Of a DNA stretch of 64,000 nt, positions 20,071 through 29,669 are shown piece after piece. The notes under the pieces were generated by a model, which was not told the origin of the DNA, ran no database searches, and saw only the letters and a list, made by a program, of their open reading frames with translations. Location: positions 1,934,001-1,998,000 of the forward strand of contig NZ_CP039691.1 in the NCBI RefSeq assembly GCF_005145045.1, written 5' to 3'. The translations under genes and the position numbers were made by a program. Within the stretch, counting starts at the first letter, position 1, and each line of letters starts with the position of its first letter. The stretch comes from Agrobacterium larrymoorei. Lineage in GTDB: Bacteria > Pseudomonadota > Alphaproteobacteria > Rhizobiales > Rhizobiaceae.

Positions 20071-20505
20071 CTATCGGCTTATATTGAGACGTGGATGCTC
20101 AATTGCAGGGCATCGGTCCATCACAACTTCCACGCCATAAGCTTCCGCCTTTGCCGCTGCATCGTCATGCCGCACGGAAAGCTGACCCCATATCACTTTA
20201 GGCCGCGGCGACATGTGGATCACCTCTTCTGCCACGGCCGGAAGATATTCCGCCGCGCGAAACACATCGACCATATCCACGGGCTCGGCAATATCGGCAA
20301 GCTTGGCATAGACCTTCTGCCCCAGTATCTCCTTGCCCTCCTGACCCGGATTGACGGGGATGACGTGATAGCCCTTGGACAGAAGAAAGTTCATCACGCC
20401 GTGGCTCGGTCGCGCCGGGTTTGGCGAGGCTCCCACCAGCGCAATCGTCTTCACGCTGGTCAGAATATTGCGCAGATAATCGTCCTCGTAATCATCGTGG
20501 TCCAT
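20071..20505 (-). CDS. CoA-binding (YccU-type) protein
   Basis: This 144-aa Rossmann-like CoA-binding domain (PF13380) shows IALVGASPNPARPSHGVMNFL, YHVIPVNPGQEGKEILGQKVY and WGQLSVRHDDAAAKAEAYG, with the conserved MDRCPAIEH near the end. The GGAGGAAAAGGCG site lies on top of an upstream ATG, so the start at 20505 is preferred. It precedes metY by 84 bp. The CoA-binding/metY pairing is frequent in rhizobia, but the function of the small protein is not established. Confidence 0.88.
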   Translation of the reverse strand: MDHDDYEDDYLRNILTSVKTIALVGASPNPARPSHGVMNFLLSKGYHVIPVNPGQEGKEILGQKVYAKLADIAEPVDMVDVFRAAEYLPAVAEEVIHMSPRPKVIWGQLSVRHDDAAAKAEAYGVEVVMDRCPAIEHPRLNISR

Positions 20506-20961
20506 CGCCTTTTCCTCCATGGCTCGAATGTATTCCTGTCAAACAGATGTAAGTGGTGTGTTGCGGCAGAAAAAGAGTGCCCGCGAAATTGCACGCGCCG
20601 AATATATCAATACCGCATTCGACACACGCTTTGAGAGTCCCCAATCGTACGTTTTTTGTTCGAATTTCGTTCACGGGCATTTTAGAAACCACTTATAGTT
20701 ACATTAGCAAAGTACGTTGTTAGTATAACAAATACGACCTGAAACGATTCTAGTGGCACTTTTTGGCACATTTGACGAAAATCAAGGATTTAGCACCGCC
20801 GCGCCTACAGGCGGCAACATGCCTTAGTTGCATAATATGGAGCTAATATTTGATGCACGCATAAAGCGCTGTTTCTAAATGCGACAGGTTCAAAAAGTTG
20901 CTTGCGCGCATGAGAGAAAGTGCAATCTCTTTGCACCATCAAAATAACGAATGAGTCGCCC
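20506..20961. other. Divergent promoter region
   Basis: This 456-bp region lies between the CoA-binding/metY unit and the EamA gene. I looked for a SAM-II riboswitch, known ahead of met genes in alphaproteobacteria, and did not find its conserved core. No gene is recognised. The stretch 20690-20800 is AT-rich. Confidence 0.4.
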
Positions 20962-21798
20962 GTGCCGATCGATGTTCTGCTGCTTGTTCTTCTCGGCGCA
21001 CTTTTGCACGCATCGTGGAATGCGCTGGTCAAATCGGGTACGGACAAGGCGCTGGATGCATCCTTGATTGCGGCTGGCGCTGCCGTCTGCTGCATTCCGT
21101 TTCTGCCGTTTCTTCCGCTCCCGGGCATGGTCGCCCTGCCCTTTCTCATCGCATCGGCAATTTTGCAGTTCGCTTATTTTCGCCTCGTGGCGGCGGCCTA
21201 CACGGTGGGTGATATCGGCCTCGTCTACCCGGTCATGCGCGGTGTTGCCCCTTTGATCGTGGCCGCAAGCAGCAATCTTTTTCTGGACGAAACGTTGAGC
21301 ACCGCCGCACTTGCGGGCATAGCCGTCATTTCCGCGGGCATCCTCACGCTTGCTTTCGAGGCGCGGCGCGGCGGCGGTCGCGCCATAAGCCTTGCACTCG
21401 CCAACGCCGTCGTGATTGCGGGCTACACATTTGTCGATGGCGTCGGCGCCCGCAAGTCGGGCAATGCCATCTCCTATACGCTGTGGATGTCGCTGCTTCC
21501 GCCCGTACTCCTCTTCTCCTACGCTTTTTACCAGCGCGGCTTTCAGCCAGTGGCACAGCATGTGCGGCGCAACTGGTGGCGCGGTCTGGCCGGTGGCGGC
21601 GGCTCCATCCTGTCTTACGGGCTGGCGCTCTGGGCCATGACGAAAGCACCCGTCGCCGTGGTCGCAGCGCTGCGTGAAACCTCCATCCTGTTTGCCATCC
21701 TGATCTCGGTTTTCATCCTCAAGGAGACTGCCAGCGTCTGGCGTTATATCGCAGGCGGCATCATCGCTCTTGGCGTTTTGGTGATGAGACTGGGCTAG
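20962..21798 (+). CDS. EamA/DMT-family transporter
   Basis: This inner-membrane protein of 278 aa has about ten hydrophobic segments, in two EamA repeats, the drug/metabolite transporter plan. The first repeat includes PIDVLLLVLLGALLHASWNA and GDIGLVYPVMRGVAPLIVA. The second includes KAPVAVVAALRETSILFAIL and ends at GVLVMRLG. The substrate is unknown: amino acids, nucleosides or metabolite export are typical. The GTG at 20962 is chosen because the first membrane helix begins there; a GTG at 20920 would add 14 residues. Confidence 0.85.
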   Translation: MPIDVLLLVLLGALLHASWNALVKSGTDKALDASLIAAGAAVCCIPFLPFLPLPGMVALPFLIASAILQFAYFRLVAAAYTVGDIGLVYPVMRGVAPLIVAASSNLFLDETLSTAALAGIAVISAGILTLAFEARRGGGRAISLALANAVVIAGYTFVDGVGARKSGNAISYTLWMSLLPPVLLFSYAFYQRGFQPVAQHVRRNWWRGLAGGGGSILSYGLALWAMTKAPVAVVAALRETSILFAILISVFILKETASVWRYIAGGIIALGVLVMRLG

Positions 21799-21889
21799 TT
21801 TCGCGGGGATTTAGTGTGGTATCATAAAACCACATAAATAACTAATTGATTTTACTTATCTATTTTTGAAGCTGCCGAATTTGATGCTG

Positions 21890-21918
21890 TTGACGGTTTC
21901 TCAAGCAACCCGTATAAG
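21890..21918 (+). promoter_or_regulatory. Promoter of rplM-rpsI
   Basis: TTGACG (21890-21895) and TATAAG (21913-21918) are separated by 17 bp, a strong sigma-70-type arrangement. The 5' leader is about 120 nt long before the rplM ATG, leaving room for ribosomal-protein autoregulation. I cannot identify a known L13 or S9 leader structure by eye. Confidence 0.6.
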
Positions 21919-22046
21919 CGCGCCAGACTGAATTCTTTTGGAATACATGTCTTCCGGCTCGCGCAAATGCAGCCAAAATCAAGCAACAAGAAACGCCCGC
22001 ATTATCCTTCACGGGAAGGTGACGGGTCCAACAGAAAGTGAAAAGA

Positions 22047-22511
22047 ATGTCTACTTTCGTTCAGAAGCCCGCTGAGGTGGAGAAGAAGTGGGTCATCATC
22101 GATGCCGAAGGCCTCGTTGTTGGTCGTCTCGCTACCCTCGTTGCAAACCGTCTTCGCGGCAAGCACAAGGCAACCTACACCCCTCACGTTGACGACGGCG
22201 ACAACGTCATCATCATCAACGCTGAAAAGTGCGTCTTCACCGGCAAGAAGTATTCCGACAAGAAGTACTACTGGCACACCGGTTATCCGGGTGGCATCAA
22301 GGAACGTACCGTTCGCCAGATCATCGAAGGCCGCTTCCCGGAGCGCGTTCTTGAAAAGGCAGTTGAGCGCATGATTCCTCGTGGCCCGCTCGGTCGTCGC
22401 CAGATGAAGAACCTGCGCGTTTACGCCGGTTCGAACCACCCGCACGAAGCACAGCAGCCAGTCGCTCTCGACGTAGCATCGCTGAACAAGAAGAACGTAA
22501 GGAGCGCCTGA
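22047..22511 (+). CDS. rplM: 50S ribosomal protein L13
   Basis: Protein of the large ribosomal subunit, 154 aa, standard length. Typical segments are [54 protein letters not shown] and [19 protein letters not shown]. The start at 22047 is three codons inside the longest frame and follows AAGTGAAAAGA. rpsI starts two bases after the stop, so the two are translated together. Confidence 0.98.
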   Translation: MSTFVQKPAEVEKKWVIIDAEGLVVGRLATLVANRLRGKHKATYTPHVDDGDNVIIINAEKCVFTGKKYSDKKYYWHTGYPGGIKERTVRQIIEGRFPERVLEKAVERMIPRGPLGRRQMKNLRVYAGSNHPHEAQQPVALDVASLNKKNVRSA

Positions 22512-22513
22512 TA

Positions 22514-22984
22514 ATGGCTGATCTTTCCTCCCTGAAAGACCTCGCCCCGGCATCGTCGGAAGCTTCGGCTCCCGTACACGTCCGCAAGGTTGACACTCTC
22601 GGCCGCTCCTACGCGACCGGTAAGCGCAAGAACGCCGTAGCCCGCGTATGGGTCAAGGCTGGTTCCGGCAAGATCATCATCAACGGCCGTGACTTCACTG
22701 CCTACTTCGCACGCCCGGTTCTGCAGATGATCCTGCAGCAGCCGATCGTTGCAGTCGCTCGCGCTGGTCAGTTCGACATCATCGCGACCGTTGCTGGCGG
22801 TGGTCTCTCCGGTCAGGCCGGTGCTGTTCGTCACGGTCTTTCCAAGGCCCTCACCTACTTCGAACCGGGCCTGCGCTCTGTTCTGAAGAAGGGTGGCTTC
22901 CTGACCCGCGACAGCCGCGTTGTTGAACGTAAGAAGTACGGTAAGGCCAAGGCTCGCCGTTCCTTCCAGTTCTCCAAGCGCTAA
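22514..22984 (+). CDS. rpsI: 30S ribosomal protein S9
   Basis: Protein of the small ribosomal subunit, 156 aa with the N-terminal extension usual in rhizobia. The conserved C-terminal half has [36 protein letters not shown] and the basic tail [13 protein letters not shown], whose last residues reach the P-site tRNA. It is coupled to rplM. The end of the gene is partly duplicated just downstream. Confidence 0.98.
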   Translation: MADLSSLKDLAPASSEASAPVHVRKVDTLGRSYATGKRKNAVARVWVKAGSGKIIINGRDFTAYFARPVLQMILQQPIVAVARAGQFDIIATVAGGGLSGQAGAVRHGLSKALTYFEPGLRSVLKKGGFLTRDSRVVERKKYGKAKARRSFQFSKR

Positions 22985-23021
22985 TCGCGCTTTGGGGCCA
23001 AGTTCTCCAAGCGCTTATCGC
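22968..23021 (+). repeat. Short direct duplication of the rpsI 3' end
   Basis: The 21 bases at 22968-22988, spanning the last rpsI codons and its stop, recur at 23001-23021 with one substitution (TAA to TTA at the stop). The copies are 33 bp apart, start to start. It looks like a slipped-strand duplication that left an inactive copy of the stop region. Confidence 0.7.
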
Positions 23022-23040
23022 TTACGGAAAACGAAAATCG

Positions 23041-23069
23041 AAAGGCGGAGCTTCGGCTCCGCCTTTTTT
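23041..23069 (+). terminator. Rho-independent terminator of rplM-rpsI
   Basis: The stem AAAGGCGGAGC/GCTCCGCCTTT with a TTCG tetraloop is followed by further T residues. This is a textbook terminator 57 bp after the rpsI stop. Confidence 0.92.
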
Positions 23070-23094
23070 CTTTGGGCGATGTATCGGTAAGAGC

Positions 23095-25050
23095 TCAGTT
23101 TAATTGAAAGGCCGTCGGCCCGCTGGCGCTCTCCGCACCGACCATTTCATCTGCAATACGGTCGACAATCATGTGCGCACCAACGGTGGTGTAGTGGCCC
23201 CTGTCAACGATATAGGCCACGCCGTCACGTCCAAACTGACAGCCTGCCGCAGAGGCAGGGTCGCAGAATATCTTCTCTGGAAGTACCTTCCCGGCTTCGC
23301 CATTCAGGCTCGTATTGAGAATATCGTTGGCTACCGCCGTATTCTCCGTAAAGTCGGCATAAGCATAGTCGAAGTCGGGCGCTCGCTCACCCTTTATGAT
23401 CCGCGCGGCCATGACATCCATGACGGGCTTTTCGAAACGCGGCACCGGATAAACGACAACGACCTGTTTTCCGGTTGCCTGCAGGTTTTGAATGGTCTTG
23501 CTCAACCTGTCCACAAGCGTACTCCGCGCAATGCCGCTGCGCGCAAACTCTCGGTCGTCGACCTCCATGTAGGGCGCGTTGAAGAAATTGACCCAGGCGG
23601 CAGCCAGCACCACCGTATCGACATTGCTGCCGATAAGGTAATCCATTGCGCGCTTGTTGAAGGCATCGCAGTTGACGGCGCCCGGCTCACGCGAGCTTGA
23701 AATACCGGGGATGGGCGCGCAAAAGCCATGGGTGAGCTGCACCAAGCCGATGTTCCGGTCCTTCAAATCCTCCAGCAAGGCAGGAGAAAGTGATGCCGCT
23801 ATCGAGTCCCCCCAGATCGCCACCGTCTTGCCGCTGCCGATGTTGAACATGCAGTCCGCATTGGGCAGGGCTGGAAGTCCATCCTGCACCTGAAACAGGC
23901 ATTTATCGCTCCAGGTGGTTCTGTCCACGAATTCCTTGACCTCCGGCGGCAGGCGGAATGGCAGGCCTTCCTTCAAGTCCCCCCACGCTCCAAAACCCAC
24001 AAGAGCAACGGCGAAGGCGCCCGCTGTCGGCACTAGCTTGGAAAAGGGGATATTTCGTCCGCGGAAAGGCTGCTCGACCAGATACCAGCTGAAAACGGAT
24101 AGCAGCAACGTCAGCGCAATCAGCAACCACATAACGAGTGTCGATGGCGGCTCCGGGCTTCGGATACGCCAGAAGGCGAAAACCGGCTGGTGCCACAGGT
24201 AAGCACTGAAGCTGATCCGGCCTATCCAGACGAGGGGCGATAACGTCAACACCCTTCCAAGGATCGACGCTTGCGAACCATAGAGTAGGAACAGTGCGGT
24301 GCCGCCAACGGGCAAGAGCGCCAGCAGGGATGGCACACGCGTCGTAGGGTCGAACAAAAATATCGACAGGATGACCAAACCCAGCCCCGCAGCGGCCAGC
24401 GCGCTATTTTCCGTTCGCGTCCTGCCATGAACGAGAAAAGCGCAGATGGAACCAGCCAGCATTTCCCATATGCGGGTGGGAAGCAGGTAATAATTGGCGG
24501 ACGGAAAGTACCGCGCTCCGGCTTCGCTCGCCACCAGACTGACGAGAGCAACCGCAAGCATGATGCGGAACAGCGTTCTGATCTTCAGGCGAAACAGAAA
24601 GAGCAGCGGAAAGAGCAGGTAAAACTGCTCTTCCACACCAAGGCTCCAGGTGTGGAGCAACGGCACTTCGGATGCATCCGGCGCGAAGTAATCCGTCTTT
24701 TTCAGAAAGTAGATGTTGGAAACGGAGAGCGTCGCCATCATCAGGCTTTTGGAAAACTGTTCGTAGGCCGTCGGCAAAAGCCACATCCACGCAAAGGGAA
24801 GCGTGCACAGAAGCACGAAGAACAGCGCGGGCAGAATGCGGCGCGCGCGCCGCTCGTAAAACCGGATCAGCGAAAACTCACCCTTGGCATATTCGCCGAG
24901 AATGATGGAGGTAATCAGGTAACCGCTTATGACGAAGAACACATCGACGCCGATGAAACCGCCGCCGAACACGGCAAACCCCGCATGCGCAAAAATAACG
25001 GCGAGCACTGCCAAAGCGCGCAATCCATCTATTTCCGCTCTGTAATTCAT
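23095..25050 (-). CDS. Membrane O-acyltransferase with C-terminal SGNH domain
   Basis: This 651-aa OafA/YrhL-type acyltransferase has two parts. Residues 1 to about 350 are the acyltransferase-3 domain with ten or so membrane spans, starting YRAEIDGLRALAVLAVIFAH, with VFFVISGYLITSII, RRARRILPALF and HTWSLGVEEQFYLLFPLLF. The last 230 or so residues form a periplasmic SGNH hydrolase-like domain, with the nucleophile block GDSIAASLSP and the C-terminal Asp/His in DRGHYTTVGAH. Such proteins O-acetylate LPS O-antigen, capsule or other envelope glycans. No glycan gene is adjacent, so the acceptor is unknown. The next polysaccharide genes lie 5 kb away. Confidence 0.92.
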   Translation of the reverse strand: MNYRAEIDGLRALAVLAVIFAHAGFAVFGGGFIGVDVFFVISGYLITSIILGEYAKGEFSLIRFYERRARRILPALFFVLLCTLPFAWMWLLPTAYEQFSKSLMMATLSVSNIYFLKKTDYFAPDASEVPLLHTWSLGVEEQFYLLFPLLFLFRLKIRTLFRIMLAVALVSLVASEAGARYFPSANYYLLPTRIWEMLAGSICAFLVHGRTRTENSALAAAGLGLVILSIFLFDPTTRVPSLLALLPVGGTALFLLYGSQASILGRVLTLSPLVWIGRISFSAYLWHQPVFAFWRIRSPEPPSTLVMWLLIALTLLLSVFSWYLVEQPFRGRNIPFSKLVPTAGAFAVALVGFGAWGDLKEGLPFRLPPEVKEFVDRTTWSDKCLFQVQDGLPALPNADCMFNIGSGKTVAIWGDSIAASLSPALLEDLKDRNIGLVQLTHGFCAPIPGISSSREPGAVNCDAFNKRAMDYLIGSNVDTVVLAAAWVNFFNAPYMEVDDREFARSGIARSTLVDRLSKTIQNLQATGKQVVVVYPVPRFEKPVMDVMAARIIKGERAPDFDYAYADFTENTAVANDILNTSLNGEAGKVLPEKIFCDPASAAGCQFGRDGVAYIVDRGHYTTVGAHMIVDRIADEMVGAESASGPTAFQLN

Positions 25051-25144
25051 GAAATCTACTTACCGTGTGGGGCGTCGGTTATGATTGGCACAAGCCCGTC
25101 ATATCAACGAAGTAATTCTTTACCGATGTTATACTGAACAGCGT

Positions 25145-25307
25145 AGAGCGTTTCCTTGTTAAATGTAAACATTCTGCCGGAGCAGGTTTTCGTCAGGGCA
25201 AAGGCGATTGGCGAAGGGCATACCCCAAGGTACGTCCGAGCCGATCGCCTTTGAGCCTGGCGGAAAGATGCCCGGCAGAATGTTTACATTTAACAAGGAA
25301 ACGCTCT
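25145..25307. repeat. 163-bp MITE-like palindrome, copy 1
   Basis: Perfect terminal inverted repeats begin AGAGCGTTTCCTTG and continue through about 38 bp on each side; the 27-base blocks flanking the core match each other exactly. The core (GGAGCAGGTTTTCGTCAGGG... to ...GAGCCTGGCGGAAAGATGCCC) is itself partly palindromic. A second copy of the same 163-bp length lies at 45634-45796. It has no coding capacity of its own. The upstream acyltransferase and downstream agmatinase genes lie outside it. Confidence 0.85.
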
Positions 25308-25354
25308 GATGCGATATTCAGTCGTTGCGCTATTCATCATCGAAGGGGTTCTCA

Positions 25355-26308
25355 ATGCCAGCAAAAACCATCGATCATGCCTTCACATCTTCGTCTCTCA
25401 CCTCGGCAGCAACGGACCCTACGCATGCGGGCGTCCTGTCCTTCATGCGCCGCCGGTATAGCAAGGATCTGGAAGGCGCTTCGACGGTGGTTTGGGGCAT
25501 CCCCTTCGATGCGGCGACGTCCAATCGTCCCGGCGCGCGCTTCGGGCCCCAGGCCATCCGCCGCGCCTCGGCAATTTTTGATAACGATCCGCAATACCCG
25601 TTCGAACGCGACCTCTTCGAACACATGTCGACAGTCGATTACGGCGATTGCCTGCTGGATTATGGCAACCACTGGCAGACACCCGACACCATAGAGCAGG
25701 AAGCGCGCAACATCATCACCAAGGCCGATTATCTTCTGACGCTGGGTGGCGATCACTTTATTACATGGCCGCTACTGAAAGCCCATGTGGCCAAGCACGG
25801 ACCATTGGCGCTGGTGCAGTTCGATGCACATCAGGATACGTGGTTCGATGACGGCAAGCGGCTGGACCATGGCTCCTTCGTTGCCCGTGCGGTGCGCGAA
25901 GGGCTGATCGACCCGGATCGCTCGATCCAGATCGGCATCCGCACCCACGCGCCGGAGGATTTCGGCATCAATATCGTCTACGGCTATGAGGTGGAAGAGA
26001 TGCGCGCCAGCGATATCGCCTCGCTCATCATCAAGCAGACGGGCGGGCTGCCCACCTATCTCACTTTCGATATCGATTGCCTCGATCCGGCCTTTGCGCC
26101 CGGCACCGGAACACCCGTCGCGGGTGGGCCGACCAGCGCGAAAATCCTCTCCGTCCTGCGCGGTCTAGGCCAGCTCGATATACGCGGTTCGGACGTGGTG
26201 GAAGTGGCACCCGCTTACGACCATGCGGACATCACCGCCATTGCCGGGGCAACGGTTGCAATGTATATGCTTGGCCTGCGTGCCGAAAGGCTGGCGAAAT
26301 CTTCTTGA
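25355..26308 (+). CDS. speB: Agmatinase / ureohydrolase family protein
   Basis: This binuclear manganese ureohydrolase has 317 aa. Metal-binding motifs are GGDHFITWP (His), FDAHQDTW (Asp, His, Asp) and FDIDCLDPAFAPGTGTP (Asp, Asp). GIPFDAATSNRPGARFGPQAIR is typical of agmatinase-like rather than arginase proteins. Agmatinase yields putrescine and urea; guanidinobutyrase or another guanidino substrate is also possible. The ATG follows AAGGGG. It begins 47 bp after the MITE-like palindrome, whose outer end therefore lies in or next to its promoter. argC follows on the same strand after 72 bp. Confidence 0.87.
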   Translation: MPAKTIDHAFTSSSLTSAATDPTHAGVLSFMRRRYSKDLEGASTVVWGIPFDAATSNRPGARFGPQAIRRASAIFDNDPQYPFERDLFEHMSTVDYGDCLLDYGNHWQTPDTIEQEARNIITKADYLLTLGGDHFITWPLLKAHVAKHGPLALVQFDAHQDTWFDDGKRLDHGSFVARAVREGLIDPDRSIQIGIRTHAPEDFGINIVYGYEVEEMRASDIASLIIKQTGGLPTYLTFDIDCLDPAFAPGTGTPVAGGPTSAKILSVLRGLGQLDIRGSDVVEVAPAYDHADITAIAGATVAMYMLGLRAERLAKSS

Positions 26309-26380
26309 GATTTTGAGTCAGATCTTTGGCAAATTGAATCCGGAAATTCCCGCAACATATTGAAAATGTAAGGTAAGGAC

Positions 26381-27307
26381 ATGGCAGCGAAAATCTTCAT
26401 CGATGGCGAACACGGTACAACGGGCTTGCAGATCCGCACGCGCCTGGCCGACCGCCGCGATATCGAGCTGCTGTCCATTCCCGAAGCGGAACGCCGCAAT
26501 GCGGCGATGCGCGAGGACATGCTCAACAACGCGGATATCTCCATTCTGTGCCTGCCGGACGATGCTTCCAAAGAAGCGGTTTCCATGGTGTCCGGCAACA
26601 ACAAGGTGCGGATCATCGATACCTCCACCGCCTTCCGCATCCATCAGGATTGGGCCTATGGCTTTGCCGAGCTGGACAAGGATCAGGCTGAGAAGGTTCG
26701 CTCCGCCCGCTTCGTCGCCAATCCCGGCTGCTACCCAACGGGCGCGATTGCCCTTGTTCGTCCTCTGCGCGCGGCTGGCATCCTGCCGGATGGTTATCCC
26801 GTCAGCGTCAACGCCGTTTCGGGCTACACAGGCGGCGGCAAGCAGCTGATCGGCCAGATGGAAGACCAGAGCCGCGAAGACGCGATCAGCGCCAACAACT
26901 TCCTTTACGGCCTGACGCTGAAGCACAAGCATGTGCCGGAGATGAAGCAGCACGGTCTTCTGGACCGTTCGCCCCTCTTCTCCCCCTCCGTCGGTCGCTT
27001 CGCGCAAGGCATGATCGTGCAGGTACCGCTCTTCGCCGCCGATCTCAAGGAAGGCACGACGGTCGAGACGGTTCATGCGGCGCTGACTGCGCATTATGCG
27101 GGCCAGAACATCGTTCAGGTCGTGCCGCTCGAGGAAAGCAAATCCTTGGCGCGCATCGATGCCGAAGAACTGGTCGATCAGGATACGATGAAGCTCTACG
27201 TCTTCGGCACCGGCGAGCACATCAACCTCGTCGCGGTTCTGGACAATCTCGGCAAGGGTGCATCCGGCGCCGCCGTGCAGAACATGGAACTGATGCTCTC
27301 GGCATGA
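26381..27307 (+). CDS. argC: N-acetyl-gamma-glutamyl-phosphate reductase (type 2)
   Basis: This NADPH enzyme reduces N-acetylglutamyl phosphate to the semialdehyde in arginine biosynthesis. At 308 aa it is the short type 2 form common in rhizobia. It starts [19 protein letters not shown]. The catalytic cysteine lies in [14 protein letters not shown], and [10 protein letters not shown] and KHKHVPEM are family segments. The ATG has AAGGTAAGGAC upstream. The stop overlaps the next start (ATGA). Agmatinase upstream makes an arginine/polyamine theme. Confidence 0.95.
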   Translation: MAAKIFIDGEHGTTGLQIRTRLADRRDIELLSIPEAERRNAAMREDMLNNADISILCLPDDASKEAVSMVSGNNKVRIIDTSTAFRIHQDWAYGFAELDKDQAEKVRSARFVANPGCYPTGAIALVRPLRAAGILPDGYPVSVNAVSGYTGGGKQLIGQMEDQSREDAISANNFLYGLTLKHKHVPEMKQHGLLDRSPLFSPSVGRFAQGMIVQVPLFAADLKEGTTVETVHAALTAHYAGQNIVQVVPLEESKSLARIDAEELVDQDTMKLYVFGTGEHINLVAVLDNLGKGASGAAVQNMELMLSA

Positions 27308-28164
27308 CCGAAAGCCTTCTTCCAGCGAATATTCCGAACGAGATCGCAAGGCGGTGGAGCATATCCTCCGCCTTCTTTCTTGCGGATACGCCAAGCAGCA
27401 TTATCCACCGCGTTACGCTTGCGGATGGTTCTTCGGCAATTCTGAAAAGCCTGAAGCCGAGAGGCCTGGGCGAACTTCCTGGCATGGCATTTCTGCAATG
27501 GCGGAAAGGTCACGGCGCGATACGATTGCTGAAGCGGGAGGAAACGGTTTGCCTGCTGGAAGACGCCGGAAACCTGACGCTGCGCGCTCATCGCCTTGAC
27601 CAAGGTGAGATGGAAGCCAACAGGATCATTGTCGATGTGCTGAAGACGCTGCACTCGCCGGGCAAAACGCCACCACGAGAGCTGACATCTCTGGAGCGCC
27701 ATTTCCAGTCACTGCTCAGCCGCACCAAACCTGAAAAAGATGAAAGGCTGCGCGAACCTTTGGCATTCACCGCCGATATCGCCCGGCAACTGCTGGCTAA
27801 CCAGCAAAACATTAAGCCGCTGCATGGAGACCTGCATCACGATAACATCGTCAGCGGCGGCGCGCGCGGCTGGCTCGCCATCGATCCGCAGGGGCTGCTG
27901 GGTGATCCGGCATACGATGTCGCAAACGTCTTCGGAAATCCCCTCAACGCCCTGCCCGATATCATCGACCCACAGCGGATCGAAACGCTTTGCGACGTCT
28001 TTGCTGACGCGCTGAACTGCTCAGAAGAAAAAATCCTGCGCTATGCCATCGCACATGCAGGATTATCGATCTGCTGGTCTCTGGAAGACGGCGGCGTGCT
28101 GGAGCAAAGCGAAAACGCTCAGGAGCGTCTCGCGTTTCTGACAGTCGCGCGAAGCCTGCTCTAG
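27304..28164 (+). CDS. Aminoglycoside/hydroxyurea-type phosphotransferase
   Basis: This 286-aa kinase-fold protein is of the APH(6)/StrB-like group (PF04655). The catalytic loop is [10 protein letters not shown] and the metal-binding motif is [16 protein letters not shown]. The N-terminal lobe, with [14 protein letters not shown] as the probable ATP lysine, is present. It overlaps argC by four bases (ATGA) and is co-translated. Many chromosomal members do not confer resistance, and the arginine-gene linkage suggests a metabolic small-molecule kinase. The substrate is unknown. Confidence 0.83.
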   Translation: MTESLLPANIPNEIARRWSISSAFFLADTPSSIIHRVTLADGSSAILKSLKPRGLGELPGMAFLQWRKGHGAIRLLKREETVCLLEDAGNLTLRAHRLDQGEMEANRIIVDVLKTLHSPGKTPPRELTSLERHFQSLLSRTKPEKDERLREPLAFTADIARQLLANQQNIKPLHGDLHHDNIVSGGARGWLAIDPQGLLGDPAYDVANVFGNPLNALPDIIDPQRIETLCDVFADALNCSEEKILRYAIAHAGLSICWSLEDGGVLEQSENAQERLAFLTVARSLL

Positions 28165-28166
28165 CC

Positions 28167-29285
28167 TTAATCCCGAACTTCGACCGCCACAGGCGCGGGA
28201 TACTGCCCGATGAAACCGCGCCAGTGCGCAATCGCAAAACCGAGCACCAGCAGCGCCATGCCCTGATGCGCAAGCGCGACGTGGATGTGCACATGCGTCA
28301 GAAGCGTGGTGATCCCCAGCCCTGCCTGAATGCAGACGAGCACGAAGAACAGCACCGCGCGTCTGGCGTGGGGTGTGTTCGGCAGCGCGCGGGACATGCT
28401 GATCATGTGCCACAGCGTTGCGGCGAACAGCGTGTATGCGCCCAGGCGGTGGACGAACTGAACCGTCTTCGGATTTTCGAAAAGATTGATCCACCATGGC
28501 TGTTGCAGGAACAGATCGCCCGGAATGATGGAGCCATCCATCAGCGGCCAGGTATTGTAGGAAAGACCGGCATTGAGCCCGGCCACGAGTGCGCCAAGAT
28601 AAATCTGGAACAGACAGAGCACGGCCAGAAGCGCTGCAAAGCCCCTGCCCTCGCGCTCATTCGATGCTTCCGGCGAATGGTAGGACAGGCCGCGCAATAT
28701 CCACATGCAGCCCGCAAAGATGAGACAGGCAATCGTCAGATGCGTTGCCAGGCGATATTGCGAGACATCCGTGCGGTTGACCAGGCCGGAAGACACCATC
28801 CACCAGCCGACGAAGCCTTGCAAACCGCCCAGAGCAAGCAGGCCGATAAGGGGCAGCCGCAGCCGCTTCTCGATGCGGCCCGTCGCCCAGAAAAAGGCCA
28901 GCGGCAGCGCGAAGATCACGCCGATGGTGCGAGCCAGCAGCCGGTGCGCCCACTCCCACCAGAAAATCGTCTTGAACTCGTCAAGCGACATGCCCTTGTT
29001 GATTTCCTGATATTGCGGAATGCGTTTGTAGAGCTGGAATTCTTCCTCCCATTCCGCAACGGAAAGCGGCGGGATGGCGCCGTGGATGGGCTTCCATTCG
29101 GTAATCGAAAGACCGGATTCGGTCAGTCGCGTTGCCCCGCCCACCAGCACGAGACAGAACAGCGTGAACAATACGACGCGAAGCCATATGCGCAGCAGGC
29201 GACGATTCTTTTCCTGAAGCTGCAAAGCCGTTTCCACCCGTTTTTCGACAGAGGCACCAGCCACCGCAACCGTTTCGGACCGCAT
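28167..29285 (-). CDS. ctaA: Heme A synthase
   Basis: This inner-membrane enzyme oxidises the C8 methyl of haem O to make haem A for cytochrome aa3 oxidase. Its 372 aa form eight membrane spans. Characteristic segments are [52 protein letters not shown] and [13 protein letters not shown]; these contain the haem-ligating histidines. The start at 29285 follows GGAGTGTCAAGA; a longer frame exists without a supporting site. It converges with the phosphotransferase gene, with stop codons 2 bp apart. Confidence 0.95.
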   Translation of the reverse strand: MRSETVAVAGASVEKRVETALQLQEKNRRLLRIWLRVVLFTLFCLVLVGGATRLTESGLSITEWKPIHGAIPPLSVAEWEEEFQLYKRIPQYQEINKGMSLDEFKTIFWWEWAHRLLARTIGVIFALPLAFFWATGRIEKRLRLPLIGLLALGGLQGFVGWWMVSSGLVNRTDVSQYRLATHLTIACLIFAGCMWILRGLSYHSPEASNEREGRGFAALLAVLCLFQIYLGALVAGLNAGLSYNTWPLMDGSIIPGDLFLQQPWWINLFENPKTVQFVHRLGAYTLFAATLWHMISMSRALPNTPHARRAVLFFVLVCIQAGLGITTLLTHVHIHVALAHQGMALLVLGFAIAHWRGFIGQYPAPVAVEVRD

Positions 29286-29452
29286 TCTTGACACTCCACA
29301 ATTCTTTGCCTTGGTTTGCATCAAGCGCGCCCGCAAAACAAGGGGTGAGGCTTTGCGGCATCGGGTCGCGGTTCAGGCAGACGGAAAATCGATTCCGATT
29401 TTCGCATCCGATGCTATATGCTTCGCCTCACGATCAACTCACGGAAAACGGC

Positions 29453-29665
29453 ATGCATCCCCGCCTCAGATCCTTCATCGGCACCATCGTCATCATTCTG
29501 CTGGTGGTTACCTATGCCGTCGTGGCGACAGCCGTGGCGTCCGCGACGCTCGGCCAGTCTCCCTGGTGGGTTCATCTGGCCTATTTCGTGTTTTCCGGGG
29601 TCTTGTGGATATTGCCGGCCATGCTCATCATCAGATGGATGGCCGGGCCGAAGCCACAGAAATAA
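29453..29665 (+). CDS. DUF2842 small membrane protein
   Basis: This 70-aa protein has two hydrophobic segments (about 8-31 and 41-62) and the sequence GQSPWWVHLAYFVFSGVLWILPAM, which fits DUF2842 (PF11003), an alphaproteobacterial family of unknown function. It is divergent from ctaA, and the same neighbourhood is seen in relatives, which hints at a respiratory or membrane role. That link is an inference. The start ATGCATCCC is the only one giving a compact two-span protein. Confidence 0.85.
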   Translation: MHPRLRSFIGTIVIILLVVTYAVVATAVASATLGQSPWWVHLAYFVFSGVLWILPAMLIIRWMAGPKPQK

Positions 29666-29669
29666 GCGC

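Noticed and set aside
20521..20961. Possible SAM-II riboswitch near metY
   Set aside because: The conserved core expected of SAM-II elements was not found on either strand, and the CoA-binding gene rather than metY lies next to this region.
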